A DNA stretch of 64,000 nt, taken from Burkholderia ubonensis subsp. mesacidophila. Lineage in GTDB: Bacteria; Pseudomonadota; Gammaproteobacteria; Burkholderiales; Burkholderiaceae. Position 1 is the first letter of the stretch, and every line of letters starts with the position of its first letter. Below are positions 18,969-29,746 of the stretch, piece by piece. Where the stretch lies: positions 3,658,001-3,722,000 of the forward strand of contig NZ_CP020737.1 in assembly GCF_002097715.1 (NCBI RefSeq), in the 5' to 3' direction. The notes beneath the pieces are model-generated. The model had not been told where the DNA came from, searched no databases, and saw only the letters and a list, made by a program, of their open reading frames with translations. Both the position numbers and the translations under genes were made by a program.

Positions 18969-19330
18969 GCAATCACCGGAAAACAAGGCGGCGCAGCGCA
19001 CGAAATGCGGCGCTGCGGCGGGGGTTGGAGGGTGCGATCCCACCCTCAAAAATCGGGTACGAAGCGGGAAAAATACCGTCCGTTTCGATTCAAATACCGC
19101 GAAATTATAAGGTATCATTACGCGTTCGACCCAAACCCGGCAGCCTTTTCCCGTACCGTTGAGCCCATGTCGGCAGGCCGTACGGGCTTCGAGCGACGCC
19201 CGGTAGATTTCAATCGCAGCTTCGAGCGCCGCGGCGGCCGCTTCCGCCACGATCCGAGGCTGTTATTTTTTCCGCTGCCGCCCTCAGCGCTCGCTATGCA
19301 GGGCCGGCCCAGAGCGAAACAGGATTCTGA
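18969..19330. other. Divergent promoter region between gatC and mreB
   Basis: About 360 bases with no gene on either strand that I can support. An AT-richer patch around 19090-19130 (TTCAAATACCGCGAAATTATAAGGTATCATTACG) is the likely promoter core for one or both directions. I cannot assign exact -35 and -10 boxes. Confidence 0.4.
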
Positions 19331-20374
<1,044 letters not shown>

Positions 20375-20500
20375 TCGTCTAGGCTGTTTCGTTGACATGA
20401 CGCACCCGCGGCGTGGCCGGCTCGCTCGTTTAGAACGAACCGCCGCGCCGTTTGCGCGTCTGAGCATCATTTAACCGATCATTCGCGCCCGGCGCCGACC

Positions 20501-21586
20501 ATGGAATACAGTCCGCCGCCCCTCTTCAAGCAAGGTCCGCCCGCCCTCGCGCGGCTCATTTTCTTCGTGACGGTCGCGATCGCCCTCCTCGTGTCGGACG
20601 CGCGCTTCAACACGCTCGAAATCGTCCGCGGGGTGCTCGGCACCGTGCTGTATCCGCTGCAGCGCGCGGCGCTCGTGCCGCGCGACCTGTTCATGGGCGC
20701 GGCCGAAATCGCGACCAGCGGCGCCACGCTGCGCCACGAGAACGACCAGCTGCGCGCGCGCAACCTGCAACTGTCGACGCAGGCCAACCAGGCCGCCGTG
20801 CTCACGCAGGAAAACGCGCACCTGCGCGCGGTGCTCGAGCTGCGCCAGCACATCGCGACGCAGTCGACGCCCGTCGAGATCCAGTACGACACCGCCGACC
20901 CGTTCACGCAGAAGATCGTGATCGGGCAAGGCATGCAGCAAGGCATCCAGGACGGCGCGCCCGTCGTCAGCGAGGACGGCGTGATCGGCCAGGTCACCCG
21001 CGTGTTCCCGCTGCAGGCCGAAGTCACGCTGATCACCGACCGCGATCTCGCGATTCCGGTCCAGGTGCTGCGCACCGGCCTGCGCAGCGTGATCTACGGC
21101 ACCCCGCGCGGCGATTCGCTCGACCTGCGCTTCGTGCCGACGAGCGCCGACGTCGTCGCCGGCGACGAGCTCGTCACGAGCGGCCTCGACGGCGTCTATC
21201 CGCCCGGCCTGCCGGTCGCGAAGGTCGTGCGCGTCGACAAGCTCGCCGACACCGCGTTCGCGCGCGTGACCTGCGCACCGGTCGCGGCGGTGCGCGGCGC
21301 GCGCCAGATGCTGGTGCTGCACTACCAGAACGCCATTCCGCCGCGTCCGGCCGAGCCGGAATCGGCCGACAAGAACGCGAAGGGCGGCAAGAAGGCCGCG
21401 AAGGGCGCCGCCAAGGGTGACAAGGCGGGTGACAAGGTCGACGCAGGCGCGAAGCCGGCGGCCGCGGCCCAGCCCGGCGCGACGCCCGCGCCGGCTGCGC
21501 CCGCCGCCCCTGCCGCCCCGACTGCAACGGCCAAGCCCGCCGCGCCCGCGAAGCCCGCCGCCGGGCAACCAGGAGCCCAGCGATGA
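20501..21586 (+). CDS. mreC: Rod shape-determining protein MreC
   Basis: 361 residues. One membrane segment near the start (FFVTVAIALLVSDARF region), a coiled coil at about 65-115 rich in Gln/Glu/Leu heptads (HENDQLRARNLQLSTQANQA), then the beta-barrel periplasmic core (QKIVIGQGMQQGIQDGAPVV, GQVTRVFPLQAEVTLITD). The last roughly 80 residues are a Lys/Ala/Pro-rich low-complexity tail, longer than in Escherichia coli. MreC links MreB to the periplasmic wall-synthesis enzymes. It overlaps mreD by ATGA. Confidence 0.96.
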   Translation: MEYSPPPLFKQGPPALARLIFFVTVAIALLVSDARFNTLEIVRGVLGTVLYPLQRAALVPRDLFMGAAEIATSGATLRHENDQLRARNLQLSTQANQAAVLTQENAHLRAVLELRQHIATQSTPVEIQYDTADPFTQKIVIGQGMQQGIQDGAPVVSEDGVIGQVTRVFPLQAEVTLITDRDLAIPVQVLRTGLRSVIYGTPRGDSLDLRFVPTSADVVAGDELVTSGLDGVYPPGLPVAKVVRVDKLADTAFARVTCAPVAAVRGARQMLVLHYQNAIPPRPAEPESADKNAKGGKKAAKGAAKGDKAGDKVDAGAKPAAAAQPGATPAPAAPAAPAAPTATAKPAAPAKPAAGQPGAQR

Positions 21587-22095
21587 ACCGCCCGCAATAC
21601 ATCCTGCAGCCGGTCAACCCGTACTTCATCGTCTTCAGCCTCGCCGCCGCGTTCCTGCTGAACCTGATGCCGTGGGGCCGCCTGCCCGGCGTGCCCGACT
21701 TCGTCGCGCTCGTGCTGCTGTTCTGGAACATCCACCAGCCGCGCAAGGTCGGGATGGGCGTCGCGTTCGCGCTCGGCATCCTGATGGACGTGCACGAAGC
21801 GGGCCTGCTCGGCGAGCATGCGCTCGCCTACACGCTGCTGTCGTACGGCGCGATCACGATCCACCGCCGCGTGCTGTGGATGCCGATCGGCGTGCAGGTG
21901 CTGTACGTCACGCCGCTCCTCGTCGTCGCGCAGCTCGTGCCGTTCGTGATCCGCCTGCTGATGGGCGCCGCGTTCCCGGGCTGGCGCTACCTGGTCGACG
22001 GCTTCGTCGAGGCCGCGCTGTGGCCGATCGCGAGCCACCTGCTGCTGATGCCGCAACGCCGCCCGGTCGATCCGGACGACACGCGCCCCATCTGA
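21583..22095 (+). CDS. mreD: Rod shape-determining protein MreD
   Basis: 170 residues, almost entirely hydrophobic with about five membrane segments, including MPWGRLPGVPDFVALVLLFW and GILMDVHEAGLLGEHALAYT, a conserved MreD region. Inner-membrane partner of MreC in the elongasome. Its ATG overlaps the mreC stop, giving translational coupling. Confidence 0.94.
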   Translation: MNRPQYILQPVNPYFIVFSLAAAFLLNLMPWGRLPGVPDFVALVLLFWNIHQPRKVGMGVAFALGILMDVHEAGLLGEHALAYTLLSYGAITIHRRVLWMPIGVQVLYVTPLLVVAQLVPFVIRLLMGAAFPGWRYLVDGFVEAALWPIASHLLLMPQRRPVDPDDTRPI

Positions 22096-22208
22096 GCCGC
22101 AGCCGCACCGCCAGGACCCCGCCTTGAACCCCCGCCGCCCTTTCGCCCGCCGCACCACGGGGCGGCGCTACGCCCGTGCCGCGCGCGGGTCCGATCGACC
22201 GTAACCGC

Positions 22209-24494
22209 ATGACCGAATTCAACGACACCCAACAGCAGCTCTCGAAGTTCCGCCTGCGCGTCGCGGCGGCGGGCGTGTTCGTGTTCGTCTGCTTCGGGCT
22301 GCTCGCGAGCCGCTTCTTCTACCTGCAGCTCTGGCAGCACGGCAAGTACGCGCTGCAGGCCGAGGAAAACCGCATCTCGGTCGCGCCGATCGTGCCGAAC
22401 CGCGGCATCATCACCGACCGCAACGGTGTCGTGCTCGCGAAGAACTATTCCGCGTACACGCTCGAAATCACGCCGTCGAAGCTCACCGACACGCTCGAGA
22501 ACACGATCGACAAGCTCGCGACGATCGTCCAGATCGACGCGCGCGACCGCCGCCGCTTCAAGAAGCTGCAGGAAGACTCGAAGAACTTCGAGAGCCTGCC
22601 GATCCGCACCCGGCTCACCGACGACGAAGTCGCGCGCTTCACCTCGCAGCGCTTCCGCTTCCCCGGCGTCGACGTGCGCGCGCGGCTGTTCCGCCAGTAC
22701 CCGCTCGGCACGACCGCCGCGCACGTGATCGGCTACATCGGCCGCATCTCGAAGCGCGACCAGGACCGGATCGACGCGATGAGCGACGACAACGACAGCG
22801 ATCCGGAACACTACGATCCGCGCCGCGACGCGAACAACTACAAGGGCACCGACTACGTCGGCAAGATCGGCGTCGAGCAGAGCTACGAGACCGAGCTGCA
22901 CGGCCTGACCGGCTTCGAGGAAGTCGAGGTGACGGCGGGCGGACGGCCGGTGCGCACGCTGTCGCGCACGCAGGCGACGCCCGGCAACAACCTCGTGCTG
23001 TCGCTCGACATCGGGCTGCAGCAGGTCGCCGAGCAGGCGTTCGCCGGCAAGCGCGGCGCGCTCGTCGCGATCGAGCCGAAGACGGGCGACGTGCTCGCGT
23101 TCGTGTCGTCGCCGAGCTTCGACCCGAACTCGTTCGTCGACGGGATCGACCAGCAGACCTGGGACGAGCTCAACAACTCGACCGACAAGCCGCTCCTGAA
23201 CCGGCCGCTGCACGGCACCTACCCGCCCGGCTCGACCTACAAGCCGTTCATGGCGCTCGCGGGCCTGACGCTCGGCAAGCGCACGCCCGGCTGGGGCTTC
23301 CAGGATCCCGGCTACTTCACGTTCGGCGGCCACACCTTCCGCAACGACGTGCGCTCGGGCCAGGGCTGGGTCGACATGAACAAGGCGATCATGGTGTCGA
23401 ACGACACCTACTTCTACATGCTCGCCCGCGACCTCGGCGTGAACGCGATCGCGAACTTCATGAAGCCGTTCGGCTTCGGCCAGATCACCGGCATCGACAT
23501 CCAGGGCGAGGCGCGCGGGATCCTGCCGTCGCCGGACTGGAAGCGCAAGACCTTCAAGAAGGCCGCGCAGCAGAAGTGGTTCGACGGCGAGACGATCAGC
23601 CTCGGGATCGGCCAGGGCTACAACTCGTTCACGATCCTGCAGCTCGCGCACGCGACCGCAACGCTCGCCAACGACGGCGTCGTGATGAAGCCGCACCTCG
23701 TGAAGGAGGTCGAGGATCCGATCTCGCGCGGGCGTCACCTGACCGTGCCGAAGGAAAGCGACACGATCCCGCTCAAGCAGGGCGACATCGACGTCGTGAA
23801 ACGCGGGATGGAGAACGTGATCGAGAACCCGTCCGGCACCGCATACAAGGTGTTCCGCGGCGCACCGTACCTCGCCGCCGGCAAGACCGGCACCGCGCAG
23901 GTGTTCTCGCTGCAGGGCGGCAACTACAAGGGCCACCTGCTCGCCGAGCACCTGCGCGATCACGCGCTGTTCATCGCGTACGCGCCCGTCGACCATCCGC
24001 AGATCGCGCTCGCGCTGATCGTCGAGAACGGCGGCTGGGGCGCGCAGTCCGCGGGCCCGATCGCGCGCCGCGTGCTCGACTTCTACCTCGTCGAGCGCCA
24101 GAAGCCGGAAAACGAGGCGGCCGCCGTGGCCGCCGCGGCGTCGGCGACCGAGCCGATCAACGCACCGGTGGTCGGCGACGCGTCGAAAGCCGTCACCGTC
24201 GCGGCGGGCTTCAAGATGCTGCCGCAGCCGGTCGTGCCGGGCGCGGCGGAAGCGGCGTCGGGCGCATCAGCGCCGGCCGCGAGCGCTGCATCGGGCGCGA
24301 ACGCCGCCGAGATTGCCGCGCCCGTCGTGGCAAGCGCCGCGGCGCCGGCCGCCGCGAGCATGCCGCCGTTCCGGCGCATGCCGCACCGGCCGCACAAGCC
24401 GGCCGGCGACGCGCAGCCGCTCGCCGCCGCGCCGCGCAACGACAACCGTGCCACGTCTCCCGCGAAGGCGGCGGACGCGGGCACCGCTCATTGA
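22209..24494 (+). CDS. mrdA: Penicillin-binding protein 2 (elongasome transpeptidase)
   Basis: 761 residues from the ATG at 22209; a GTG at 22176 in frame is possible but gives an atypical N-terminus. One membrane anchor (VAAAGVFVFVCFGLLASRFFYLQL), the PBP dimerisation domain, then transpeptidase motifs: SxxK as GSTYKPF (Ser about 341), SxN as MVSNDTYF, and KTG as GKTGTAQV (about 558). It crosslinks lateral wall peptidoglycan with RodA. The C-terminal roughly 110 residues are an Ala-rich low-complexity extension beyond the usual family end. Confidence 0.96.
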   Translation: MTEFNDTQQQLSKFRLRVAAAGVFVFVCFGLLASRFFYLQLWQHGKYALQAEENRISVAPIVPNRGIITDRNGVVLAKNYSAYTLEITPSKLTDTLENTIDKLATIVQIDARDRRRFKKLQEDSKNFESLPIRTRLTDDEVARFTSQRFRFPGVDVRARLFRQYPLGTTAAHVIGYIGRISKRDQDRIDAMSDDNDSDPEHYDPRRDANNYKGTDYVGKIGVEQSYETELHGLTGFEEVEVTAGGRPVRTLSRTQATPGNNLVLSLDIGLQQVAEQAFAGKRGALVAIEPKTGDVLAFVSSPSFDPNSFVDGIDQQTWDELNNSTDKPLLNRPLHGTYPPGSTYKPFMALAGLTLGKRTPGWGFQDPGYFTFGGHTFRNDVRSGQGWVDMNKAIMVSNDTYFYMLARDLGVNAIANFMKPFGFGQITGIDIQGEARGILPSPDWKRKTFKKAAQQKWFDGETISLGIGQGYNSFTILQLAHATATLANDGVVMKPHLVKEVEDPISRGRHLTVPKESDTIPLKQGDIDVVKRGMENVIENPSGTAYKVFRGAPYLAAGKTGTAQVFSLQGGNYKGHLLAEHLRDHALFIAYAPVDHPQIALALIVENGGWGAQSAGPIARRVLDFYLVERQKPENEAAAVAAAASATEPINAPVVGDASKAVTVAAGFKMLPQPVVPGAAEAASGASAPAASAASGANAAEIAAPVVASAAAPAAASMPPFRRMPHRPHKPAGDAQPLAAAPRNDNRATSPAKAADAGTAH

Positions 24495-24505
24495 CGGAGA
24501 AAGGC

Positions 24506-25654
24506 ATGCAATTCGACAAGCGCGCCTGGCTCGACAAGATCAAGCAGATGTTCGCGGGCTTCGACCGCCCGCTCGCCCTCATCGTGTTCCTGCTGCTGTG
24601 CGTCGGCATCGTCACGCTGTACAGCGCGAGCATCGACATGCCGGGCCGGGTCGAGGACCAGTTGCGCAACATCCTGCTGACGTTCGTGCTGATGTGGGTG
24701 ATCGCCAACATCCCGCCGACGACGCTGATGCGCTTCGCGGTCCCGCTGTATTCGTTCGGCGTCGCGCTATTGATCGCGGTCGCGCTGTTCGGGATGACCA
24801 AGAAGGGCGCGAAGCGCTGGCTGAACGTCGGCGTCGTGATCCAGCCGTCCGAGATCCTGAAGATCGCGACGCCGCTGATGCTCGCGTGGTACTACCAGCG
24901 CCGCGAAGGCGTCGTGCGTTGGTACGACTTCCTCGCCGCATTCGGCATCCTGATGGTGCCGGTCGGGCTGATCGCGAAGCAGCCGGACCTCGGCACCGGC
25001 CTGCTCGTGTTCGCGGCGGGCTTCTTCGTGATCTATCTCGCGGGTCTGTCGTTCAAGCTGATCGTGCCGGTGCTGATCGCCGGCGTGATCGCGGTCGGCT
25101 CGATCGCGGTGTTCGAGGAGCGGATCTGCCAGCCGGAAGTGCAGTGGCCGCTGATGCACGACTACCAGAAGCACCGCGTCTGCACGCTGCTCGACCCGAC
25201 GTCCGACCCGCTCGGCAAGGGCTTCCACACGATCCAGGCGGTGATCGCGATCGGCTCGGGCGGCGCGCTCGGCAAGGGCTACCTGAAGGGCACGCAGGCG
25301 CACCTCGAATTCATTCCGGAAAAGCACACCGACTTCATCTTCGCGGTGTTCTCCGAGGAATGGGGTCTCGCCGGCGGCCTCGTGCTGCTCACGTTGTACA
25401 TGGCGCTGATCGCACGCGGGCTGTACATCGCCGCGCAGGGCGCGACGCTGTTCGGCCGGCTGCTCGCCGGGTCGCTCACGCTGGCGTTCTTCGTCTATGC
25501 GTTCGTCAACGTCGGGATGGTGAGCGGCGTGCTGCCCGTCGTCGGCGTGCCGCTGCCGTTCATGAGCTACGGCGGCACCGCGCTCGCGACACTCGGCATC
25601 GCGATCGGGATGATCATGAGCGTCGGCCGGCAGAGGCGGCTGATGAAGAGCTGA
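24506..25654 (+). CDS. rodA: RodA, SEDS peptidoglycan glycosyltransferase
   Basis: 382 residues from ATG 24506, with GGAGAAAGG just upstream and only 11 bases after mrdA. About ten membrane segments with the SEDS signatures LNVGVVIQPSEILKI, LIAKQPDLGTGLLVFAAG (the catalytic Asp region), and near the end VGVPLPFMSYGGTALAT. RodA polymerises glycan strands as partner of PBP2. Last gene of the cell-shape operon. Confidence 0.97.
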   Translation: MQFDKRAWLDKIKQMFAGFDRPLALIVFLLLCVGIVTLYSASIDMPGRVEDQLRNILLTFVLMWVIANIPPTTLMRFAVPLYSFGVALLIAVALFGMTKKGAKRWLNVGVVIQPSEILKIATPLMLAWYYQRREGVVRWYDFLAAFGILMVPVGLIAKQPDLGTGLLVFAAGFFVIYLAGLSFKLIVPVLIAGVIAVGSIAVFEERICQPEVQWPLMHDYQKHRVCTLLDPTSDPLGKGFHTIQAVIAIGSGGALGKGYLKGTQAHLEFIPEKHTDFIFAVFSEEWGLAGGLVLLTLYMALIARGLYIAAQGATLFGRLLAGSLTLAFFVYAFVNVGMVSGVLPVVGVPLPFMSYGGTALATLGIAIGMIMSVGRQRRLMKS

Positions 25655-25711
25655 CCCGCGCGGAACATCAAGGCAGCAGTGCATCGAAGCGGCGCCTCGT
25701 GCGCCGCTTCG

Positions 25712-26482
25712 TCATTGCGGCGGCGCAGCGCGTTGACTGCCCTCCGGCGCCGCCCCGGCGCCGCTCGCCGGGCCCTGCGCCTTCACGCGTTCGCTGAGCT
25801 CCTTGAACTTGAGCCCCGCGGTCTCGTCGCCCTGCGCGGCTGCGGCCGCATAGTACGCGCGCGCGATGTTCAGGTTCTGCTCCACGCCGTCGCCGCCGCG
25901 CTCGTAAAACGACGCCGTCACGTACTGCGCGGTCGGATCGCCCGCGTCGGCGGCCTGCTTGTACCAGACGAACGCCTGGCGGTTGTCGCGCGGCGTGCCG
26001 CGTCCGTCGAGGAACTGGTTCGCGAGCGACAGCTCGGCCTGCACGTGGCCCTGCTTCGCCGCCTTCAGGAACCAGCGATGCGCCTCGGCCGGATTGCGCG
26101 CGACGAATTCGCCGTCATCCAGCATCCGGCCGTACACGTACTGCGCGTGCGACATGTTCGCGTCGGCCGCGCGCCTCAGCCAGCGCAGCCCCTCGTCGAC
26201 GTTCGCCGTCACGCCCTCGCCCGTAATCAGCATCATCGCGTAATTGAACTGCGCGAGACGGTTGCCGCGCTCGGCCGCATCGTGAAACTGCACGAGCGCC
26301 GCCCGGAAATTGCCCGCGTTGTAATCGGCGATCGCGGCCTCCGTCTCGCGCGCCGGCTCAGGCTGCGCGTGCGCGCCCTGTGCGAGCGCGGCGCCGCAGG
26401 CAACCCACAGGCCGAGCGCCGCGCCGCCCGCCCGCAGCGCGCGCGCGCAGGTGCGGCGACACGCGCCGGCGCTTGCATTCAT
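25712..26482 (-). CDS. Sel1-repeat (TPR-like) periplasmic protein
   Basis: 256 residues from ATG 26482, which overlaps the stop of the aldolase gene upstream (ATGA). A signal peptide (ALRAGGAALGLWVACGAALA) is followed by about five Sel1 repeats, for example AQFNYAMMLITGEGVTANVDEGLRWLRRAA and AQYVYGRMLDDGEFVARNPAEAHRWFLKAA type units, and a short Gly/Ala/Pro tail. Sel1 repeats form helical scaffolds for protein contacts; the partner is unknown. Translational coupling to the aldolase is odd because the two have no obvious common role. Confidence 0.85.
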   Translation of the reverse strand: MNASAGACRRTCARALRAGGAALGLWVACGAALAQGAHAQPEPARETEAAIADYNAGNFRAALVQFHDAAERGNRLAQFNYAMMLITGEGVTANVDEGLRWLRRAADANMSHAQYVYGRMLDDGEFVARNPAEAHRWFLKAAKQGHVQAELSLANQFLDGRGTPRDNRQAFVWYKQAADAGDPTAQYVTASFYERGGDGVEQNLNIARAYYAAAAAQGDETAGLKFKELSERVKAQGPASGAGAAPEGSQRAAPPQ

Positions 26483-27264
26483 GACCGTACCTCCTGCAAT
26501 GCCTGCCGCGTCGCGCGCAGCAGCCAGCTGACGTCGGCGGACAGCGAGATGACCCGGTAGCCGGCGTCGCGGTATTGCCGCGCCGCGGCCGTGTCGGCAG
26601 CGAAGATGCCGACCGCGACGCCCGCCTGCCGGCCCGCCGCGAGCACGCGCGCCATCGCGGCTTCGACGGCCGGATGCCGGATGTCGCCGAGATGCCCGAG
26701 GCTCGCCGCGAGATCGGCCGGACCGATGAACAGGCAGTCGATGCCCGGTATCGCGGCGATCCGCTCGACGTCGTCGACGCCGCGCGCCGATTCGATCTGC
26801 ACCATCACCGCCACCTGCGCGTTCGCCGTCTGCAGGTAATCGCGCCGCATCCCGAAGGCCGCCGCACGCACCATGCCCGCCACGCCGCGCAGCCCGTCCG
26901 GCGATTCCGGCGACGGGTAGCGGGTGAGCCGCACCGCGTGCGCGGCGTCGTCCACGGTTTCGATGTTCGGAAACATCAGCGTGCGCGCGCCCGCGTCGAG
27001 CGCCCGCTTCACGAGCCACGGCTCCCGCGCCGGCACGCGCACGACCGGCTCGCTCGGCAGATGGGCGGCGGCCAGCGCCCGCAGCTGCGACGCGACGTCG
27101 TGGCTGTCGTTCGGCGCGTGCTCCATGTCGATGCAGAGCCAGTCGTAGCCGGCGTGCGCGAGCGCCTCGGCGGCGGCGTCGCTCGCGAGCGTCAGCCACA
27201 GGCCGTACAGCGGGTCGTCGCCGTCGTGCAGGCGTTGTTTGAGGGAATTGGTGAGCGTGCTCAT
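26479..27264 (-). CDS. HpcH/HpaI aldolase family protein
   Basis: 261 residues from ATG 27264, chosen because GGAGG lies about 8 bases upstream; the frame extends to 27372 without a good site. Class II aldolase/citrate-lyase fold with LCIDMEHAPND near the start, a metal-binding Glu in MVQIESARGVDD, and a metal-binding Asp in FIGPADLAASLG. Relatives cleave 2-keto-3-deoxy or 4-hydroxy-2-keto acids to pyruvate and an aldehyde. The substrate cannot be told from sequence. Confidence 0.9.
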   Translation of the reverse strand: MSTLTNSLKQRLHDGDDPLYGLWLTLASDAAAEALAHAGYDWLCIDMEHAPNDSHDVASQLRALAAAHLPSEPVVRVPAREPWLVKRALDAGARTLMFPNIETVDDAAHAVRLTRYPSPESPDGLRGVAGMVRAAAFGMRRDYLQTANAQVAVMVQIESARGVDDVERIAAIPGIDCLFIGPADLAASLGHLGDIRHPAVEAAMARVLAAGRQAGVAVGIFAADTAAARQYRDAGYRVISLSADVSWLLRATRQALQEVRS

Positions 27265-27456
27265 CGAAACGGCCTCCGGGCGGACGGGCATTCGAAAGGG
27301 ACAAGCAACGGGCGGGACGGGGCGCGCCGGGCTGCGCCGGCGCGGGGACGCTGACGCGTTTTGCGATGCCACGCAACGATCATAGCGCGGCCCACGGCGG
27401 AATGTGGGAAGGGGCGGGACGGAAAACCGCTAGGGGATTACCGCCATGCAGCGCGG

Positions 27457-27489
27457 CGGCAGTCCCGCGCCGGCCGGGCGGGACTGCCG
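27457..27489 (-). terminator. Strong hairpin downstream of queD
   Basis: A perfect 12-base stem (CGGCAGTCCCGC with GCGGGACTGCCG) around a 9-base loop, 12 bases past the queD stop. There is no U-tract, so it may act as a 3' stabiliser or a weak terminator. Confidence 0.5.
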
Positions 27490-27500
27490 TGTCAGGAAGC

Positions 27501-27953
27501 TCAGCGGCCGGGCGCGCGCTCGACGTCGGCCCAGCAGTTCGGCGTTTCGTACAGGCGCACGCGTTCGAGGCGCAGGTTGATGCCGTAGTGCGCGTCGTAG
27601 ACGTTCGCGAGGATGTCGAACGCGATCGCCGCGAGGTTCTCGACGGTCGGAATCCGGTCGATCACGACGGTCTTGTGATCGGCCATCTGCTCGAGGAACG
27701 AGCGCACGACTTCGTCGCGCGCGTAGACGAGAAACGCATGATCCCACTTGCTGACCAGGTGCTCCATCGCGAGCGCCTTCACGTCGGCGAAATCCATCAC
27801 CATGCCGCGGTCGGGCGCGCCCTCGGTATCGACGAGATCGCCGCGCAACGTGATTTCGAGCACGTAGCGATGGCCGTGCAGGTTCCTGCACTGGCTGCGG
27901 TGATCGGGAATGCGGTGTCCCGCGTCGAATTCGAGTTTTCGGGTAATCAGCAC
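27501..27953 (-). CDS. queD: 6-carboxy-5,6,7,8-tetrahydropterin synthase
   Basis: 150 residues of the T-fold family. Zinc histidines are in FDAGHRI and LHGHRY; a conserved Cys lies in SQCRNLHGH, and the C-terminal ERVRLYETPNCWADVE closes the fold. It converts dihydroneopterin triphosphate to carboxytetrahydropterin, the second step of queuosine precursor synthesis. Cotranscribed with queE and queC upstream. Confidence 0.96.
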   Translation of the reverse strand: MLITRKLEFDAGHRIPDHRSQCRNLHGHRYVLEITLRGDLVDTEGAPDRGMVMDFADVKALAMEHLVSKWDHAFLVYARDEVVRSFLEQMADHKTVVIDRIPTVENLAAIAFDILANVYDAHYGINLRLERVRLYETPNCWADVERAPGR

Positions 27954-27972
27954 GATGTCAAAAGCCGGTGAA

Positions 27973-28605
27973 TCAGGGAATGTTCAGATATTTGTGCGTC
28001 TGCATCGACAGGCGCCACTGCGGATGGCGCTTGCACCAGTCGATCGCGAGCTTCGTGTTGAGGTCGCGCGACGGGCCGTCCATCGGTTGCACGAGGAAAT
28101 AGTCGAAGTCGAGCTTCGCGTAGTCGGCGAGCCGCTGGTTGTCCTGCGGGATCACGACCTTCAGCTCGTTGCCTTTCGTGACGACGAGCGGCGCGTCGGC
28201 CTTCGGGCTCACGCAGATCCAGTCGATCGAGTCGAGCACCGGCAGCGAGCCGTTGGTCTCGATCGCGATCTCGAAGCCTGCCGCGTGCAGCGCGTCGACG
28301 AGCGGCTGGTCGAGCTGCAGCATCGGCTCGCCGCCCGTGCAGACGACGAAGCGGTGCGCCTCGCCGTCCGGCCACAGGCTCGCGACCTGCGCGGCGAGCG
28401 CCGCCGCGTCCTTGAACTTGCCGCCGTTCTCGCCGTCGGTGCCGACGAAATCGGTGTCGCAGAAGCGGCACGCCGCCTCCGCACGGTCTTCCTCGCGGCC
28501 CGACCACAGATTGCAGCCGGCGAACCGGCAGAACACGGCCGGACGGCCCGCGTTCGCGCCTTCGCCCTGCAACGTGTAGAAAATTTCCTTGACCGCGTAA
28601 GTCAT
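27973..28605 (-). CDS. queE: 7-carboxy-7-deazaguanine synthase (radical SAM)
   Basis: 210 residues. N-terminal MTYAVKEIFYTLQGEGANAG, then the iron-sulfur cluster loop with spacing C-x14-C-x2-C (from the Cys of FAGC to CRFC), an enlarged version of the usual radical-SAM spacing that is known from the structurally studied Burkholderia multivorans enzyme. The SAM region is VVCTGGEPMLQLD. It contracts the pterin ring to make carboxy-deazaguanine for queuosine. Confidence 0.96.
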   Translation of the reverse strand: MTYAVKEIFYTLQGEGANAGRPAVFCRFAGCNLWSGREEDRAEAACRFCDTDFVGTDGENGGKFKDAAALAAQVASLWPDGEAHRFVVCTGGEPMLQLDQPLVDALHAAGFEIAIETNGSLPVLDSIDWICVSPKADAPLVVTKGNELKVVIPQDNQRLADYAKLDFDYFLVQPMDGPSRDLNTKLAIDWCKRHPQWRLSMQTHKYLNIP

Positions 28606-28674
28606 CGTCGTGGATCCGGCTCGCGCCGCTCGTTCTCGATCAGTTCATCATTGTGCGCCGCCGGCGCGCGGGCG

Positions 28675-29409
28675 TCACAGCGGCGCTTCGGTCACGCGCT
28701 CGCCCTTCAGGTAGGCCTCGTAGCCGCGCTTGCGCAGCTTGCACGCCGGGCATTCGCCGCAGCCGAAGCCCCAGTCGTGCAGCTCCGCCCGTTCGCCGAC
28801 GTAGCACGTATGCGTCTCGACGCGGATCAGCTCGACGAGCGCCTGGCCGCCGAGCTGCTCGGCGAGCTGCCAGGTCTGCGCCTTGTCGAGCCACATCAGC
28901 GGCGTCTCGAGCACGACGCGCGTGTCCATGCCGAGGTTCAGCGCGACCTGCAGCGCCTTCATCGTGTCGTCGCGGCAGTCCGGATAGCCGGAGAAGTCGG
29001 TCTCGCACATCCCGCCGACCAGCACGCGCAGCCCGCGGCGGTAGGCGATCGCCGCGGCGATCGTCATGAACAGCAGGTTGCGGCCCGGCACGAACGTGTT
29101 CGGCAGGCCGTTCGCCGACGTCTCGATCTCGATCGCGCGCGTCATCGCAGTGTCGCTGATCGCGCCGAGCACCGACAGGTCGATCATGTGATCGTCGCCC
29201 AGCCGGCCCGCCCACGCGGGGAACTGGCGCTTCAGCGCGTCGCGCACGCCTTCGCGGCACTCCAGCTCGACGCGATGGCGCTGGCCGTAGTCGAAGCCGA
29301 GGGTTTCGACCGTCTGATAGCGTTCGAGGGCCCAGGCCACGCACGTGGCCGAGTCCTGCCCGCCGGAAAACAACACGAGCGCGCCGTCTTTAGCGTCTGT
29401 CCGAATCAC
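28675..29409 (-). CDS. queC: 7-cyano-7-deazaguanine synthase
   Basis: 244 residues from a GTG at 29409, with GGAGT 7 bases upstream; the frame extends to 29619 but that portion has no family match. ATP pyrophosphatase loop [16 protein letters not shown] near the start; a C-terminal zinc site [18 protein letters not shown]. It turns carboxy-deazaguanine into preQ0. First gene of queC-queE-queD. Confidence 0.95.
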   Translation of the reverse strand: MIRTDAKDGALVLFSGGQDSATCVAWALERYQTVETLGFDYGQRHRVELECREGVRDALKRQFPAWAGRLGDDHMIDLSVLGAISDTAMTRAIEIETSANGLPNTFVPGRNLLFMTIAAAIAYRRGLRVLVGGMCETDFSGYPDCRDDTMKALQVALNLGMDTRVVLETPLMWLDKAQTWQLAEQLGGQALVELIRVETHTCYVGERAELHDWGFGCGECPACKLRKRGYEAYLKGERVTEAPL

Positions 29410-29704
29410 CGTGATACTCCGTGAATGTATAGGCTCGCGTCGCGCTGCGCCCGGGCGACCAAGCTGTCGCCTCGCGGCCCGACGCGTGCCGGCTGCGCCG
29501 GCTCGACCAGTATAGGCAGCGCCGCTCGCATCGACGCCGACGGGACGCTTATACCGCCCATCGCGCGGCATCGGCGCCGCGCACCGGCGCGATGCCGGAT
29601 CGCCCGCTTCGCAATGCACGCGAAGCGACGCGCTAAGTCATTGAGCGGGCACGGATTTTATCACGTCGCCGCGAATGCCGCCGGGCACGTGTGCCACCAC
29701 AAAC
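29410..29704. other. Intergenic region before queC
   Basis: About 300 bases upstream of queC and downstream of tRNA-Phe. Apart from the tRNA terminator just right of it I see no gene or regulatory element, and in particular no obvious preQ1-type riboswitch. Confidence 0.4.
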
Positions 29705-29738
29705 GAAAAACCCCAAGAATCTGGCGATTCTTGGGGTT
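29705..29738 (-). terminator. Intrinsic terminator of tRNA-Phe
   Basis: A 12-base stem (AACCCCAAGAAT with ATTCTTGGGGTT), 6-base loop, followed on the minus strand by a run of five U. Confidence 0.92.
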
Positions 29739-29746
29739 CAAAATGC

